DNA from: Celeribacter sp. PS-C1
Lineage (GTDB): Bacteria > Pseudomonadota > Alphaproteobacteria > Rhodobacterales > Rhodobacteraceae
Length of the DNA: 64,000 nucleotides
Assembly: GCF_019429625.1 (NCBI RefSeq)
Contig: NZ_JAHXRW010000002.1
Span: forward strand, 124,001-188,000
Direction: 5' to 3'
This document shows, piece after piece, positions 36,819 through 46,367 of the stretch. The number at the start of each line of letters is the position of its first letter. Positions within the stretch are counted from its first letter, which is position 1. The notes under the pieces are model-generated. The model saw nothing but the letters and a program-made list of their open reading frames with translations, made no database searches and was not told the DNA's origin. Position numbers and translations under genes: made by a program.

Positions 36819-38555
36819 GAGGGCAGCGCGAAGTTGACGCAGTTTTGCGAGGGCAAGCTGTGCAGCGTGGCTGCGTCCATTAGGGGCCAATGCCAATAAC
36901 TCCAGTGCCTCTTCGGGCGCCAGAGCGGCACCTGTTTCCGGATGAAAATAACGAGGATAATCAATGAGAACCGCATGCGCGAGCCCCATAAGATCGGGGC
37001 GCGCCGCGCGTCGGGCGGGCGTCGATCCAAGATCTGTCGTCAGCCCCCAGCCCGCATAAAACGGCGCGCCGGTGCAGGTCACAGTCTTGCCGCGCAACAG
37101 AGCCTCGAAGCCCAGAAGAGAGGTCATGGTCCAGACCTCATCGCAAGCGTCGATAAGGGCGATCGGGTCGGCTCTCTCGGCGATCACATCGGCGATCTGA
37201 TGAGCCTCTGAGGTTTTCCCGCGCCGCAGCCCCGCCTCGACATCCGGGTGGGGTTTGTAGACGATCACCGCCTCTGGATGGGCTGCGCGCGCCGCTTGCA
37301 GCAGCGCAAGATTGGTCGAAATATCCCCAGCGCCAAGCCGGATTGAGGCGTCATCCTCAACCTGTCCAGCGACCAAAATGCGATACCCCTCTGGCAGAGC
37401 AGGTAGGTCCTCACCAACATTGTATTTGGTGAGGCGCAATTGGGTCATACGTCTCACGAATGCCTCTGCGCGCCTTCGGTGTTGAGCGCTTAAGTCCGCA
37501 CGCGCATTTATCACGGCCTCAAGTCGGGAGGGGCGGGTCGGGTCAAAGTAAATGCCGCTGTCGTCCAACACGAGAGACAGCGGGCGGACGAGGGCAGCAC
37601 CTAGGCCGCGCGAGCGAAGGAAGCCGTCCTCGAGACGCAGGTCTGCCTCTGCATTCTGGCCCCAAACGATATGGCGGGCGCCTTCGTCTTTGTGGCGGGC
37701 GATATCTTCTGCTTTGTCGGAAAACACAATCCGAGAGTGACCGAGATAGCGCCGCAAAAAGGGCCGTTTCCACGGCAGGATATTGGAGGCAACATAGCCC
37801 GATCTATCTTCCGCTCGGGCACGAAGCCGCGCTTCAAGGCGGCTCAGGATGTCTTCTATTTCGAGTTCTTGGTCGCCGCTTTGCCATGTCGTCGACAACA
37901 TGAAAGCGCCGCAAAAAAGCTGAGCACGGGTGAGGCGCCGTGTGGCGTAAGGATTGGGGTTTTCGTCCTGAGTGAGATCGAGGCTGCCGTACCAGGGGCG
38001 CCCAAACACCCGAGGGCGATGCCCCGCGAGAATGGCATCAAATCCGGGACCTGCGCTGTGAGTGTAGACCGAGGTGGCGTTCTCCAAAAGCGGGTAAAGC
38101 GGCGTCTCTGGCGGCAAGAGCGTCACGCGCGGGTCGTTATGGTCCGAGAAAAAACCATTCTCGCAGGTCAGGATTGCAACCTGCGCATTGAGCAATTCGG
38201 TCTGTGCGAAGACCAGCATTTCGGCCATGTCAAGTTCTGCGGGCGCCTCTTTTGAGGTGCGGGGTTGGTCTAAAACCAACACATAGGGAACATTTGGGAT
38301 CGTCTCGTCGTGCTTTTCGTCCGAAAACTTAGACAATTCCAACGAGACCAGCCATTCGATTGCGTCTCGGGCTCGCGCCAATTGTGCACTGTCATCCAGA
38401 CCATTTTCAGCCAGAAGCGCGTCCCAATCCTGTCGGGTGAAACAAGTGAGATCGGGTTCGGACAGAACGCGTTCGAACAATTGAGGGAGCGCAAAGGAAA
38501 GCCGCCCGGACAGGGTCGGGGCGGCTTTGGATGCAATGCGGTCGGGATCGACCAT
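36804..38555 (-). CDS. KpsC-like capsule polysaccharide glycosyltransferase
   Basis: 583 aa capsule protein of the KpsC/KpsS family (VYTHSAGPGFDAILAGHRPRVFGRPWYGSL; later VIVYKPHPDVEAGLR and a TMTSLLGFEALLRGK block). It is probably the Kdo-type transferase that starts the capsule linker on lipid. It begins 5 nt after the export lipoprotein ends (ATG 38555). The length is shorter than the full two-domain KpsC (about 670 aa), so one domain may be reduced. Confidence 0.8.
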   Translation of the reverse strand: MVDPDRIASKAAPTLSGRLSFALPQLFERVLSEPDLTCFTRQDWDALLAENGLDDSAQLARARDAIEWLVSLELSKFSDEKHDETIPNVPYVLVLDQPRTSKEAPAELDMAEMLVFAQTELLNAQVAILTCENGFFSDHNDPRVTLLPPETPLYPLLENATSVYTHSAGPGFDAILAGHRPRVFGRPWYGSLDLTQDENPNPYATRRLTRAQLFCGAFMLSTTWQSGDQELEIEDILSRLEARLRARAEDRSGYVASNILPWKRPFLRRYLGHSRIVFSDKAEDIARHKDEGARHIVWGQNAEADLRLEDGFLRSRGLGAALVRPLSLVLDDSGIYFDPTRPSRLEAVINARADLSAQHRRRAEAFVRRMTQLRLTKYNVGEDLPALPEGYRILVAGQVEDDASIRLGAGDISTNLALLQAARAAHPEAVIVYKPHPDVEAGLRRGKTSEAHQIADVIAERADPIALIDACDEVWTMTSLLGFEALLRGKTVTCTGAPFYAGWGLTTDLGSTPARRAARPDLMGLAHAVLIDYPRYFHPETGAALAPEEALELLALAPNGRSHAAQLALAKLRQLRAALLGLR

Positions 38556-38560
38556 GGGCC

Positions 38561-39691
38561 TTAATTTGCGAGGTTGTTGAGCGAATTGGCCGAGGTCGCG
38601 GTGCCGGTGATGGCGCCCAGAGTTTTCTGCCATTGGACGAACGGCGCCTCGGTCACATAAAGCGTGTCTTCGTCGCGGATCAGGAAATCGCGCGCGAGGA
38701 ACAACCCGTTCGGCTGGGTTAGGTCCAGCACGTAAATCAAACGCTGAGTGCCGACCAGATCGTCACGACCCAGCACCTGTTTGGCGATTTCTTCAGGTTC
38801 GTTGCGGAACACGAAAACGCCGGTCGGGTCGGCGGCGTTGGTTTGCAGCCCGCCGACTTGCGCGATGGCTTCCAACGCGGAGAGGTTGCGGGTCTCAAAC
38901 GAGATCACGCTTTGCCCACCGGTTGCGCCCATTGCGGTGAAGGAGCGGGGGTCGGCTTCGACGAGAATGCGGTCGCCGTCGCGCAGCGGGATGTCGAATT
39001 TCGGGTTCTCATAGAGATCGGCGAACCATACGGTGCCGACTTTGCTGCCGCGAATGACTTTGACCTGGGCCACGTCGGGTTCGACGGAAATGCCGCCGGC
39101 ATTGGCCAGCATCGCGGTCAGACGACGGGTCGGGCGTTCGATCGGATAGACACCCTGACCTGAGATTTGCCCAGTGATGGTGACCGTTGCGCCATCACCA
39201 GCGGCGCGGGCGACCATGACCTGCGGGTCCGGGGTCTGGGTGTCGAGTTTTTCAGTGATGATGCGACGGATCGCTTCGGGGCTGTTGCCCGCAGCTTTGA
39301 TGCGGCCTGCGTAGGGCACAAAGATAAAGCCGCCGCCGTCGACCTGAACCTCGGAGAGGACGGTCGCGTTGGCGCCTTGGCCTGCCAGAAGCCCGTCATC
39401 AACGTTTTCCCAGATGGTGAGGGACAGCACGTCGCCCGGGGCGATGGTGTCGGAGCCAATCACGCCTGCGTTTTGGAAGGCGGAGGAAAAGCCGAGCTCT
39501 TGGTTGATGGCGGTTGCGGCGTTGACTTGGTCATTGACGGCGACGACGAAGGAATCGCCTTTTTCAAGCACAGAGCCGGCAAAGATTTCTCTTTTGTTCG
39601 GACCAGAGCGCGGCAGAGCACAGGCGGACAGACTTGCAGCCACGGCCACAAGCGTAATGGCGCGGGTGATGCGCGATGTCAGGATCTGCAC
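38561..39691 (-). CDS. Capsule polysaccharide export lipoprotein, Wza/KpsD-like
   Basis: 376 aa outer-membrane export protein. Lipobox LSAC (about residues 20-24), then the poly_export domain (GSDTIAPGDVLSLTIWENV) and SLBB-like repeats (ITGQISGQGVYPIERPTRRLTAMLANAGG). It forms the outer-membrane channel of a capsule exporter; the ABC transporter (KpsM/T) is not in the window. Confidence 0.88.
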   Translation of the reverse strand: MQILTSRITRAITLVAVAASLSACALPRSGPNKREIFAGSVLEKGDSFVVAVNDQVNAATAINQELGFSSAFQNAGVIGSDTIAPGDVLSLTIWENVDDGLLAGQGANATVLSEVQVDGGGFIFVPYAGRIKAAGNSPEAIRRIITEKLDTQTPDPQVMVARAAGDGATVTITGQISGQGVYPIERPTRRLTAMLANAGGISVEPDVAQVKVIRGSKVGTVWFADLYENPKFDIPLRDGDRILVEADPRSFTAMGATGGQSVISFETRNLSALEAIAQVGGLQTNAADPTGVFVFRNEPEEIAKQVLGRDDLVGTQRLIYVLDLTQPNGLFLARDFLIRDEDTLYVTEAPFVQWQKTLGAITGTATSANSLNNLAN

Positions 39692-39934
39692 TGGTCGAAC
39701 TCCTTACCCCATATTTTTATCGGGTTTAATCAGAAGATTAATGAATAGCGAGTCAAAAATCCATGGTAGCGACCAGACTCGATGCGGCCCAAAGGGGGGT
39801 GTTGCCCGAAGGCCGCGGGTCCCATAGGGAATGTGGTCGTGTAAATTTTTGCCTCAGGATATAGGGGTGAAAACCGCGTATTTCCTGCTGCGTTGCCGCC
39901 ATTTTCGGTGTGGGCGGTGCACCACCTCAGGTCT

Positions 39935-41275
39935 TTACTTCACAAGACGCAAAGGTTGGCGCGGGGGCGCCGTGCCGGACAAAAGTGCGACATCGGGGGC
40001 GTCCTCGGACAGCATCAGGTCGACAACAAGGCGCATGAGTTGGCGGCGCCCGCGTTTGGAGTAGAACCCGCCTGGCACTTGCGAGGTTTCCAACAGGAAC
40101 TGGCGGTAATCGCGATAGGCACGGGTGTCGGGGCGGTCCGGTTGGTTGAAAAACGCCTCGAGCGTTTGATGCGACACGAACTCCGGCTTGTCATAGACGG
40201 CCAGGCCGAGAATGCGCAGCGGGATGCCAAGGGACAGCACCTGTTGGCCGGCCGTGGAGTTCACGGTCACGGCGGAGCGGGCGTTGTGCAAAAGGCGTTG
40301 CAATTTGCCGCCCCGGACGTGGTGCACGCGATGTTCGACGCCAAATTCCGCAGCGATACGGCGAATTTCGTGGCGCAGGTTGCGGCGATCGTTTTCCAGA
40401 GGATGGGCCTTGAACACGAGGTGGTGGTGTTGTGGTGCACCGCGCGCGAAGCCCTCGATCACATCGGCGATGAATTCCGGCATGGTGGAATAGGGGCTGT
40501 GAACCTGAAAGCTGGTGTCATGTTCGAGCTGCAACAGCGCGATGTGGAACGGATGTCCCGCAGAGAGGATCGAACGTGTATGCCACGCCCGCGACAGCCA
40601 ATGCTGCGGCATCATGATCAGGCGTTTGAAATACAGGGAAAACTCTTTCGTGACCGGCAGTTCGCGGTGGCCGCGATAATGTTTGAAGGCGGAGTTTCTG
40701 AACATCACGAACCAATGGTAGAGCGCGCCGTAAAAGATGTGCTGGCGCATGTCGCCCCAAAGTGCTGGTGGCTCGATATTGTCGTGGTCGATCCTGTCCA
40801 AAGCGGCGCGCATCTCGGCTACTGACAGCGCCATAAGGGTAGAGTTCCCGTTCGAGCCGTCGCGCTCGTAAGTGACCCAATAGGGTCGGATGTAGCCCTC
40901 TTCGAACACATGGATGGTCAGGCCCATTTCGCGCGCTTTCTCGATCGCCAGCGCATGGACGGGACGCGTGTCGCCGTAGAGCACAATGTCGGTGACGGAT
41001 TTTTCGCGCACGATCTCTGCAAATCGGTCCGGCCAGTCATCGGCTGGCTCCGTGTAGGGCAGAAAACTTTTGGCCGAGAACCAGAACGCCCGGTCGCCAG
41101 CGTTGAAACCTACGCGCCAAACAGTGGACCCCGCCGCGCGTAACATTTTCGACAGAGACCAGAAAAACGGCCCGTGCGGCCCCTGCAACATCAGGAACAC
41201 ACGCGCCTCTGCGGGCGTTTTGACCTCGGGGACTTTCATGTCGGTCATTTGGGGCATCTCTGGCGGGCTTGTCAT
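39935..41275 (-). CDS. KpsS-like capsule polysaccharide protein
   Basis: 446 aa of the capsule-synthesis family (LMLQGPHGPFFWSLSKMLRAAG at the N-terminus; EEGYIRPYWVTYE; VFKAHPLE). KpsS adds the first Kdo to the phosphatidylglycerol carrier in ABC-type capsules. ATG 41275 is my choice, but ATG 41248 is also possible; neither has a strong SD. It lies 243 nt upstream of wza, so its own promoter or a shared transcript is possible. Confidence 0.82.
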   Translation of the reverse strand: MTSPPEMPQMTDMKVPEVKTPAEARVFLMLQGPHGPFFWSLSKMLRAAGSTVWRVGFNAGDRAFWFSAKSFLPYTEPADDWPDRFAEIVREKSVTDIVLYGDTRPVHALAIEKAREMGLTIHVFEEGYIRPYWVTYERDGSNGNSTLMALSVAEMRAALDRIDHDNIEPPALWGDMRQHIFYGALYHWFVMFRNSAFKHYRGHRELPVTKEFSLYFKRLIMMPQHWLSRAWHTRSILSAGHPFHIALLQLEHDTSFQVHSPYSTMPEFIADVIEGFARGAPQHHHLVFKAHPLENDRRNLRHEIRRIAAEFGVEHRVHHVRGGKLQRLLHNARSAVTVNSTAGQQVLSLGIPLRILGLAVYDKPEFVSHQTLEAFFNQPDRPDTRAYRDYRQFLLETSQVPGGFYSKRGRRQLMRLVVDLMLSEDAPDVALLSGTAPPRQPLRLVK

Positions 41276-41506
41276 GGGGAATGTTATGTTTGATTTCCCA
41301 ATTTGGCGGATTTGTGGCTGCATAGACGCAAACTTGCGTGCTCAGTGAGGAGCATCGCAAAGCCTCGTTCCGAGAGAGAGATGACCTCTCATATCCGAAA
41401 AAGGTGAATATTCCCTGAGCCGCTTTAGGTCACCACCGCTTGCAGCGTCGCGCGCGGGGCGCTACCTCTGGGCGCAAGCAAAGTTCAAAGCCCGACAGGA
41501 GAAGAC

Positions 41507-42106
41507 ATGTTCACAGGGATCGTCACGGACATCGGCACCGTTCTGGAACTGGAAAAGCGCGGCGACCTGCGGGCGCGGATCGGGTGCGCCTATGATGTCG
41601 ACGGGATTGAGATCGGCGCGTCGATTGCCTGTGATGGCGTGTGCCTGACCGTGATTGCGCTCGGAACAGACCCGCAAAACTGGTTCGATGTGGAAATCTC
41701 CGCCGAGAGCGTGTCGAAGACCAATATTTCGGCTTGGTCTGTCGGCAAGAAGCTCAATCTGGAACGGGCCTTGAAGCTGGGCGACGAGTTGGGCGGGCAC
41801 ATCGTGTCGGGCCATGTCGACGGCGTGGCGGAGATCATCGCCATGGTGAACGAGGGCGACAGCACCCGGATCAGCTTCAAAGCACCGGAGGCTCTGGCGA
41901 AATTCATCGCGCCTAAAGGGTCGGTGGCTCTGAACGGCACGTCTTTGACCGTCAATGAGGTCGAGGGCACCACCTTTGGAATCAACGTCATCCCGCACAC
42001 TCAAGAGGTGACGACGTGGGGCACCGTGAACGTGGGCGATAAGGTCAATCTTGAGATCGACACGCTGGCACGCTACGTGGCGCGGCTTCAGGAATGGCAG
42101 GCGTGA
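41507..42106 (+). CDS. ribE: Riboflavin synthase alpha subunit
   Basis: 199 aa with two lumazine-binding repeats (MFTGIVTDIGTV and GGHIVSGHVDGVAEI), converting 6,7-dimethyl-8-ribityllumazine to riboflavin. It starts 4.7 kb after ribD because the capsule cluster lies between. Confidence 0.96.
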   Translation: MFTGIVTDIGTVLELEKRGDLRARIGCAYDVDGIEIGASIACDGVCLTVIALGTDPQNWFDVEISAESVSKTNISAWSVGKKLNLERALKLGDELGGHIVSGHVDGVAEIIAMVNEGDSTRISFKAPEALAKFIAPKGSVALNGTSLTVNEVEGTTFGINVIPHTQEVTTWGTVNVGDKVNLEIDTLARYVARLQEWQA

Positions 42107-42282
42107 GCTGACTGTCGTCTTTGGGAATTCAGGGTTTCAACGAAACATTTCCAGCCCATAGCTGTCTTTTAGGGCAGGGTGCGCGAAACTGCCGGGGCTT
42201 GTGCGTGCGATGAGGCTGGCGTTTGGGCGCACAAACCTTTACGGAAAGGTGACTGAAGCCCCTGAAAGCCGCCGAAACGACC

Positions 42283-43413
42283 ATGCCGGAAACGCCCATG
42301 ACTGAGACACTCAATACCGATAGCGAAACCTATCACTCCGCCATTTCCCCCATCGAGGAAATCATCGAAGACGCCCGAAATGGCCGGATGTTTATCCTTG
42401 TGGATCATGAGGATCGCGAGAACGAAGGCGATCTGGTGATCCCGTCCCAGATGGCGACGCCTGAGGCGATCAACTTTATGGCCACCTATGGGCGCGGGCT
42501 GATCTGTGTGACGTTGACCGGCGAGCGTATCGACGCGCTGGGACTGCCAATGATGGCCTCGAGCAACTCGTCGCGTCACGAAACCGCCTTTACCGTCTCC
42601 ATCGAGGCGAAAGAGGGCGTGTCGACCGGTATTTCTGCGCACGACCGCGCACGCACCGTTGCTGTGGCCATCGATCCGTCGAAAACCGCCGAGGACATCG
42701 CGACGCCCGGGCATATTTTTCCGCTGCGTGCCCGTGACGGTGGCGTCCTCGTTCGTGCGGGTCACACCGAGGCCGGTGTCGACGTCGCGCGTCTTGCGGG
42801 CCTGATGCCCAGCTCCGTGATCTGCGAGATCATGAACGAGGACGGCACCATGTCGCGCCTGCCGGATCTGGTGGGCTTTGCGCAGCTACACAATCTTAAG
42901 ATCGGCACGATCTCTGACCTGATCGCTTATCGCCGCCGCCACGACAACCTCGTGACCAAGACGGAGGAGCGTCAGGTGCGGTCCGAATTCGGTGGCGATT
43001 GGAATATGCAGATTTACACCGACGATCTGCACGGCGCCGAACATATCGTGCTCTCCAAGGGCGATGTCACGGATGGCAAACCGGCCTTGGTCCGGGTGCA
43101 CAACCTCAACCCGCTCGAAGACGTGTTGGGCATTGGCAAGACCTCGCGCGAGATGGAAGGCGCGATGGAACTGATCGCCGAAGAGGGCCGCGGTGTGGTC
43201 GTCCTTTTGCGCGACACGCGGATGAAAATGGCGGAAGAGGACGAAGCCTCGCCGCAAACCCTGCGCCGCTATGGCCTCGGCGCCGAAATCTTGGCCGCTC
43301 TGGGCCTGCATGAGCTGATCCTCGTGACGGATAGTCCGAAGCCGAAAGTGCCGGGGCTTGAAGCCTTTGGTCTCGAAATCGTCGGCACCCGCAAAATCAC
43401 GGAAGGGGCATGA
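42283..43413 (+). CDS. ribB: RibB (DHBP synthase) with a degenerate GTP cyclohydrolase II domain
   Basis: 376 aa. The N-terminal domain is 3,4-dihydroxy-2-butanone-4-phosphate synthase ([29 protein letters not shown]). The C-terminal part (about 210-376) follows the GTP cyclohydrolase II fold ([17 protein letters not shown]...[14 protein letters not shown]), but all zinc/active-site cysteines (HSEC and RCDCG) are absent. It is therefore probably a single-function DHBP synthase, like the RibBX type. The 176-nt upstream gap shows no FMN riboswitch. Confidence 0.92.
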   Translation: MPETPMTETLNTDSETYHSAISPIEEIIEDARNGRMFILVDHEDRENEGDLVIPSQMATPEAINFMATYGRGLICVTLTGERIDALGLPMMASSNSSRHETAFTVSIEAKEGVSTGISAHDRARTVAVAIDPSKTAEDIATPGHIFPLRARDGGVLVRAGHTEAGVDVARLAGLMPSSVICEIMNEDGTMSRLPDLVGFAQLHNLKIGTISDLIAYRRRHDNLVTKTEERQVRSEFGGDWNMQIYTDDLHGAEHIVLSKGDVTDGKPALVRVHNLNPLEDVLGIGKTSREMEGAMELIAEEGRGVVVLLRDTRMKMAEEDEASPQTLRRYGLGAEILAALGLHELILVTDSPKPKVPGLEAFGLEIVGTRKITEGA

Positions 43414-43416
43414 GTC

Positions 43417-43953
43417 ATGGCCGCTGCTGAACAACATCATATTCTCGATCTGCCGAAGTTCGAAGAGCCGGTGAAAATTCTGATCGTCGTTGCGCCTTAT
43501 TACAAGGACATCGCCGACGAGCTTGTCGCGGGCGCCAAATCCACCGTCGAGGAGGCTGGCGGCACGTGGGAACTTGTGGAAGTGCCCGGTGCATTGGAAG
43601 TCCCCACCGCGATCTCCATCGCGGACAAGCTGTCGAACTTCGACGGCTACGTTGCGCTGGGCTGCGTGATCCGCGGCGAAACCACGCATTACGAGACCGT
43701 TTGCAACGACAGCTCCCGCGCGCTTCAGTTGATGGGCCTTCAGGGCATTTGCATCGGCAACGGCATCCTGACCGTGGAAAATCGCGAGCAAGCCGTGGTG
43801 CGCGCCGAGAGCAAAGGTCAAAATAAAGGTGGCGGGGCTGCGGCTGCGGCCTTGCATCTGATCGCGCTTTCGCGCAAATGGGCCGCTCCGAGCAAGGGTG
43901 TGGGATTCCATGCTGACGCGATCAAGCTTGCCGGTGACACAAAGCCTGCCTGA
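43417..43953 (+). CDS. ribH: 6,7-dimethyl-8-ribityllumazine synthase
   Basis: 178 aa, the penultimate step of riboflavin synthesis. Motifs VPGALEVPTAI, ALGCVIRGETTHYETVC and NGILTVEN are complete. It begins 3 nt after ribB. Confidence 0.97.
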   Translation: MAAAEQHHILDLPKFEEPVKILIVVAPYYKDIADELVAGAKSTVEEAGGTWELVEVPGALEVPTAISIADKLSNFDGYVALGCVIRGETTHYETVCNDSSRALQLMGLQGICIGNGILTVENREQAVVRAESKGQNKGGGAAAAALHLIALSRKWAAPSKGVGFHADAIKLAGDTKPA

Positions 43954-43977
43954 AAGCTGACCTGACGGACCCAAATC

Positions 43978-44463
43978 ATGACCGAAGAAAACACCCATCT
44001 GAAACCGCCCTCGAAGCGCGAGATGAAATCAGCCGCGCGGCTTTATGCCGTTCAGGCGCTGTTTCAAATGGAAGCGGCGGATATGACTGTCGATAAGGTG
44101 CGCCGCCAGTTTTACGACCATTTCTTCGGTCTTGAGACCGAGGAGGAAGGCACTTTCATCGACGGCGACAGCGACCTGTTTCACGAGATCACCGAGATCG
44201 CGGTGAACGATCAGGCCAAGATCGACCAGATGACCGACCGGGCTCTGGTGGCGAAATGGCCGATCGCGCGGATCGACTCGACGCTGCGTGCATTGTTCCG
44301 TGCTGCGGGGGCCGAGCTTATGTCCAATCGCACGCCGCCCAAGGTGGTGATCGTCGAATTCGTGGACGTTGCCAAAGCGTTTTACCCCGATGGCCGCGAA
44401 CCGAAATTCGTCAACGCGGTGCTCGATCATATGGCCCGCGAGGCTCGACCGGAGGCCTTTTAA
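43978..44463 (+). CDS. nusB: Transcription antitermination factor NusB
   Basis: 161 aa RNA-binding helical protein (SAARLYAVQALFQMEA; TPPKVVIVEFVDVAKAF; PKFVNAVLDHMA). With NusE it supports rRNA antitermination. Last gene of the rib operon. Confidence 0.96.
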   Translation: MTEENTHLKPPSKREMKSAARLYAVQALFQMEAADMTVDKVRRQFYDHFFGLETEEEGTFIDGDSDLFHEITEIAVNDQAKIDQMTDRALVAKWPIARIDSTLRALFRAAGAELMSNRTPPKVVIVEFVDVAKAFYPDGREPKFVNAVLDHMAREARPEAF

Positions 44464-44502
44464 GGCCGTAGGGAGAACGAGCAAAGCCGTTCTGAAATTT
44501 TG

Positions 44503-44537
44503 AAACCGGGCGCCCTCAAAGCGTCCGGTTTTCTTTT
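44503..44537 (+). terminator. Intrinsic terminator after nusB
   Basis: AAACCGGGCGC and GCGTCCGGTTT pair with one mismatch around CCTCAAA, followed by TTCTTTT. Confidence 0.85.
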
Positions 44538-45546
44538 ACGCACCCACAAGCTGCCGGCTGTGATTGGGGAAGACCCGGCGCAGAAGCGCTATCGAGCTTA
44601 GGCACAGGGCAAAGAGCACGCCGGTCATGACGGCGATATTGGCCAGCGGCGCGGCGAACAGCGGCTGGTAGCCTGCCTCAAGCAACAGGTAAATCATCGG
44701 CGCGTGCAAAAAGAAGACCCCGAAACTCGCATCCGCGAGGTTTTGGCTCCACGCAATGGGCCGGTCGCCGTAGCGCTCCAACAGCCCCAGAAACGCAAAA
44801 GACAGCGCGAGTTTTTGCGGCATCATCAGGTCGATCTCACTCCAGCGCAGGCTGAAATCTGTGTGATAATTGCCGTAATGCCCCGTCTCTGCGGCTGCCA
44901 TCGCCAAAAGAATGGCGCTCACGAACAGGGGAAACGTCAGCCGTTTGAGCCAGGGCAGGACGGCCTCACGGTGCTGCACATAGGTCATGCCGGTCAGATA
45001 GACGGGTGTAAAATAGATCACCGATTGCGGGATCAGGATGTCCTCGACCGAGCGCTGAACAATGTTGGATAAAAGATACAGCACTGCCAAAAGGCTGAGC
45101 TGATGTTCGAGTGAGAGGCGCTGATAGGCCATGTGCAGGGGCGACATCAGGAACATCACTAAAATGGCGGGCACATACCAATAGGCGATCACGGTGTTGC
45201 CGCTGATCAAGAGATGCGCGCCATAAAAGAAACGCGCGCCGATCTCGCCCGAAGTCTCGTGCAGCACCACGAACACGGTGAGTGGCAGCGCCAGCACGAG
45301 ATAGGGCAGGGCGACATTTCGGAGCTTCGAGCGCATGAAACGCCGAAACGTGTAGCGCGGCACGAAAACATGCTGAAACAGAATGCCGGAGATCAGCACA
45401 AAGAACACGGTCGCGCCGGTCAGCAGATTGATGACCGTGCCTTGCGCCAGCGCCGGCGTGTCGTAATGCGCGAGTAAGATAGTGTGCGATGCCACAACGA
45501 ACACAATCGCCAGCGCGCGAAAATGGGTGATGGCATGGAGCGTCAT
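44536..45546 (-). CDS. Acyltransferase 3 family membrane protein
   Basis: About 336 aa with roughly ten transmembrane helices and the family motif HFRALAIVFVVASHT at the start (H/R active pair). It probably O-acylates a surface glycan, perhaps the nearby capsule. The ATG at 45546 follows GAGGA with a 4-nt gap; an ATG 66 nt upstream is an alternative. It is convergent with nusB. Confidence 0.84.
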   Translation of the reverse strand: MTLHAITHFRALAIVFVVASHTILLAHYDTPALAQGTVINLLTGATVFFVLISGILFQHVFVPRYTFRRFMRSKLRNVALPYLVLALPLTVFVVLHETSGEIGARFFYGAHLLISGNTVIAYWYVPAILVMFLMSPLHMAYQRLSLEHQLSLLAVLYLLSNIVQRSVEDILIPQSVIYFTPVYLTGMTYVQHREAVLPWLKRLTFPLFVSAILLAMAAAETGHYGNYHTDFSLRWSEIDLMMPQKLALSFAFLGLLERYGDRPIAWSQNLADASFGVFFLHAPMIYLLLEAGYQPLFAAPLANIAVMTGVLFALCLSSIALLRRVFPNHSRQLVGA

Positions 45547-45754
45547 ATCGTCCTCGTGTTCGGCCTGTCGCGGGGCGCGCGTCGCATTGGCTTCAGAGAA
45601 CAGATCAATCATGGAGATTTTGAGGCTGGATCGGGGTCTTTCGATGCGGGCATCGTGCGAGGAAAGCCGCTACATCCTGTCACCTGTTGTCACATGCAGG
45701 ATTTGATATAATTACTGTGCTATAGTTTCAGAGTAACATGACGGGAGCGCTGCC

Positions 45755-46066
45755 ATGCCCAAACTGGTCAAACTCTACATCACTCAGGTGCTGATCGGCT
45801 TTGCCATCGCCGCTGCTTTCGTCGCGGTGCTGTTGTATTTCAATGTTGCCAACCTCTGGCATCTTGTGACGCACAACGATGTCGGCCTCATTGCGGTGAT
45901 TGTGCTCTGGTTCGCCAATGGCATAGTGTTCTCTGGCGTGCAATTCGCCATTTCGATTATGCGCATGGCCGAGAGCGAGGATGATGATCAAGGCGGCAAA
46001 CGCGATGACATCCCGCTCACGGCGCTTGAACCGGTTTTGGTCGAGGTCGGGAATCATCGTCGATAA
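45755..46066 (+). CDS. Two-helix membrane protein, hypothetical
   Basis: 103 aa with two transmembrane helices (ITQVLIGFAIAAAFVAVLLYF; VGLIAVIVLWFANGIVFSGV) and a charged C-terminus. A perfect TATAAT (-10) at 45707-45712 precedes it, so the gene has a clear promoter. Unknown function. Confidence 0.65.
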   Translation: MPKLVKLYITQVLIGFAIAAAFVAVLLYFNVANLWHLVTHNDVGLIAVIVLWFANGIVFSGVQFAISIMRMAESEDDDQGGKRDDIPLTALEPVLVEVGNHRR

Positions 46067-46083
46067 GATATTGAATAAAAAAT

Positions 46084-46113
46084 AAAAAACGCGCCCCGAG
46101 AGGCGCGTTTTTT
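46084..46113. terminator. Bidirectional terminator
   Basis: A perfect 12-bp stem AAAAAACGCGCC/GGCGCGTTTTTT around CCGAGA serves both the gene on the left (plus) and the candidate 6S RNA (minus). Confidence 0.93.
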
Positions 46114-46120
46114 GTAAGGC

Positions 46121-46285
46121 GGCGGGGGACCACAGCATCCGTAGCGACGCTTTGCTCCCGATGCCTGATATATCAGGTGGGCGCCAGGTAACAAAACCAG
46201 GGTCTTGACAGAGCCAGCTCCCATTCGGTTGCGTAAGGCCTCCGGAGACTTGCGCCCATGTGTACGAAACGAGCAGATCCCGCCT
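46121..46285 (-). ncRNA. ssrS: Candidate 6S RNA
   Basis: About 165 nt on the minus strand. A closing stem GGCGGG (46284-46279) pairs with CCCGCC (46126-46121). An internal stem TGGGCGC/GCGCCCA (46258-46252 with 46184-46178) supports a long hairpin with large bulges, and CCTGATATATCAGG makes a small palindrome in the 3' half. A -35/-10 pair lies directly upstream and a strong terminator directly downstream. Length, closing stem and absence of an ORF fit 6S RNA, which binds RNA polymerase holoenzyme. I am sure that it is a structured RNA unit; the 6S name is inferred. Confidence 0.65.
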
Positions 46286-46291
46286 GAGCCC

Positions 46292-46320
46292 GAGATAGGG
46301 CGAACCGTGGATAAGGACAA
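46292..46320 (-). promoter_or_regulatory. Promoter of the candidate 6S RNA, with DnaA-like box
   Basis: Minus strand: TTGTCC, a 17-nt spacer, then TATCTC. The spacer contains TTATCCACG, one base off the DnaA box, so replication-linked control is possible. Confidence 0.6.
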
Positions 46321-46367
46321 GGGGCGGGACGTTGAAATTCTCCGCAGCTTGCCCCAGATAATTGCAC

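Noticed and set aside
42107-42282. FMN riboswitch before ribB
   Set aside because: Searched for the conserved FMN aptamer blocks by eye and found none.
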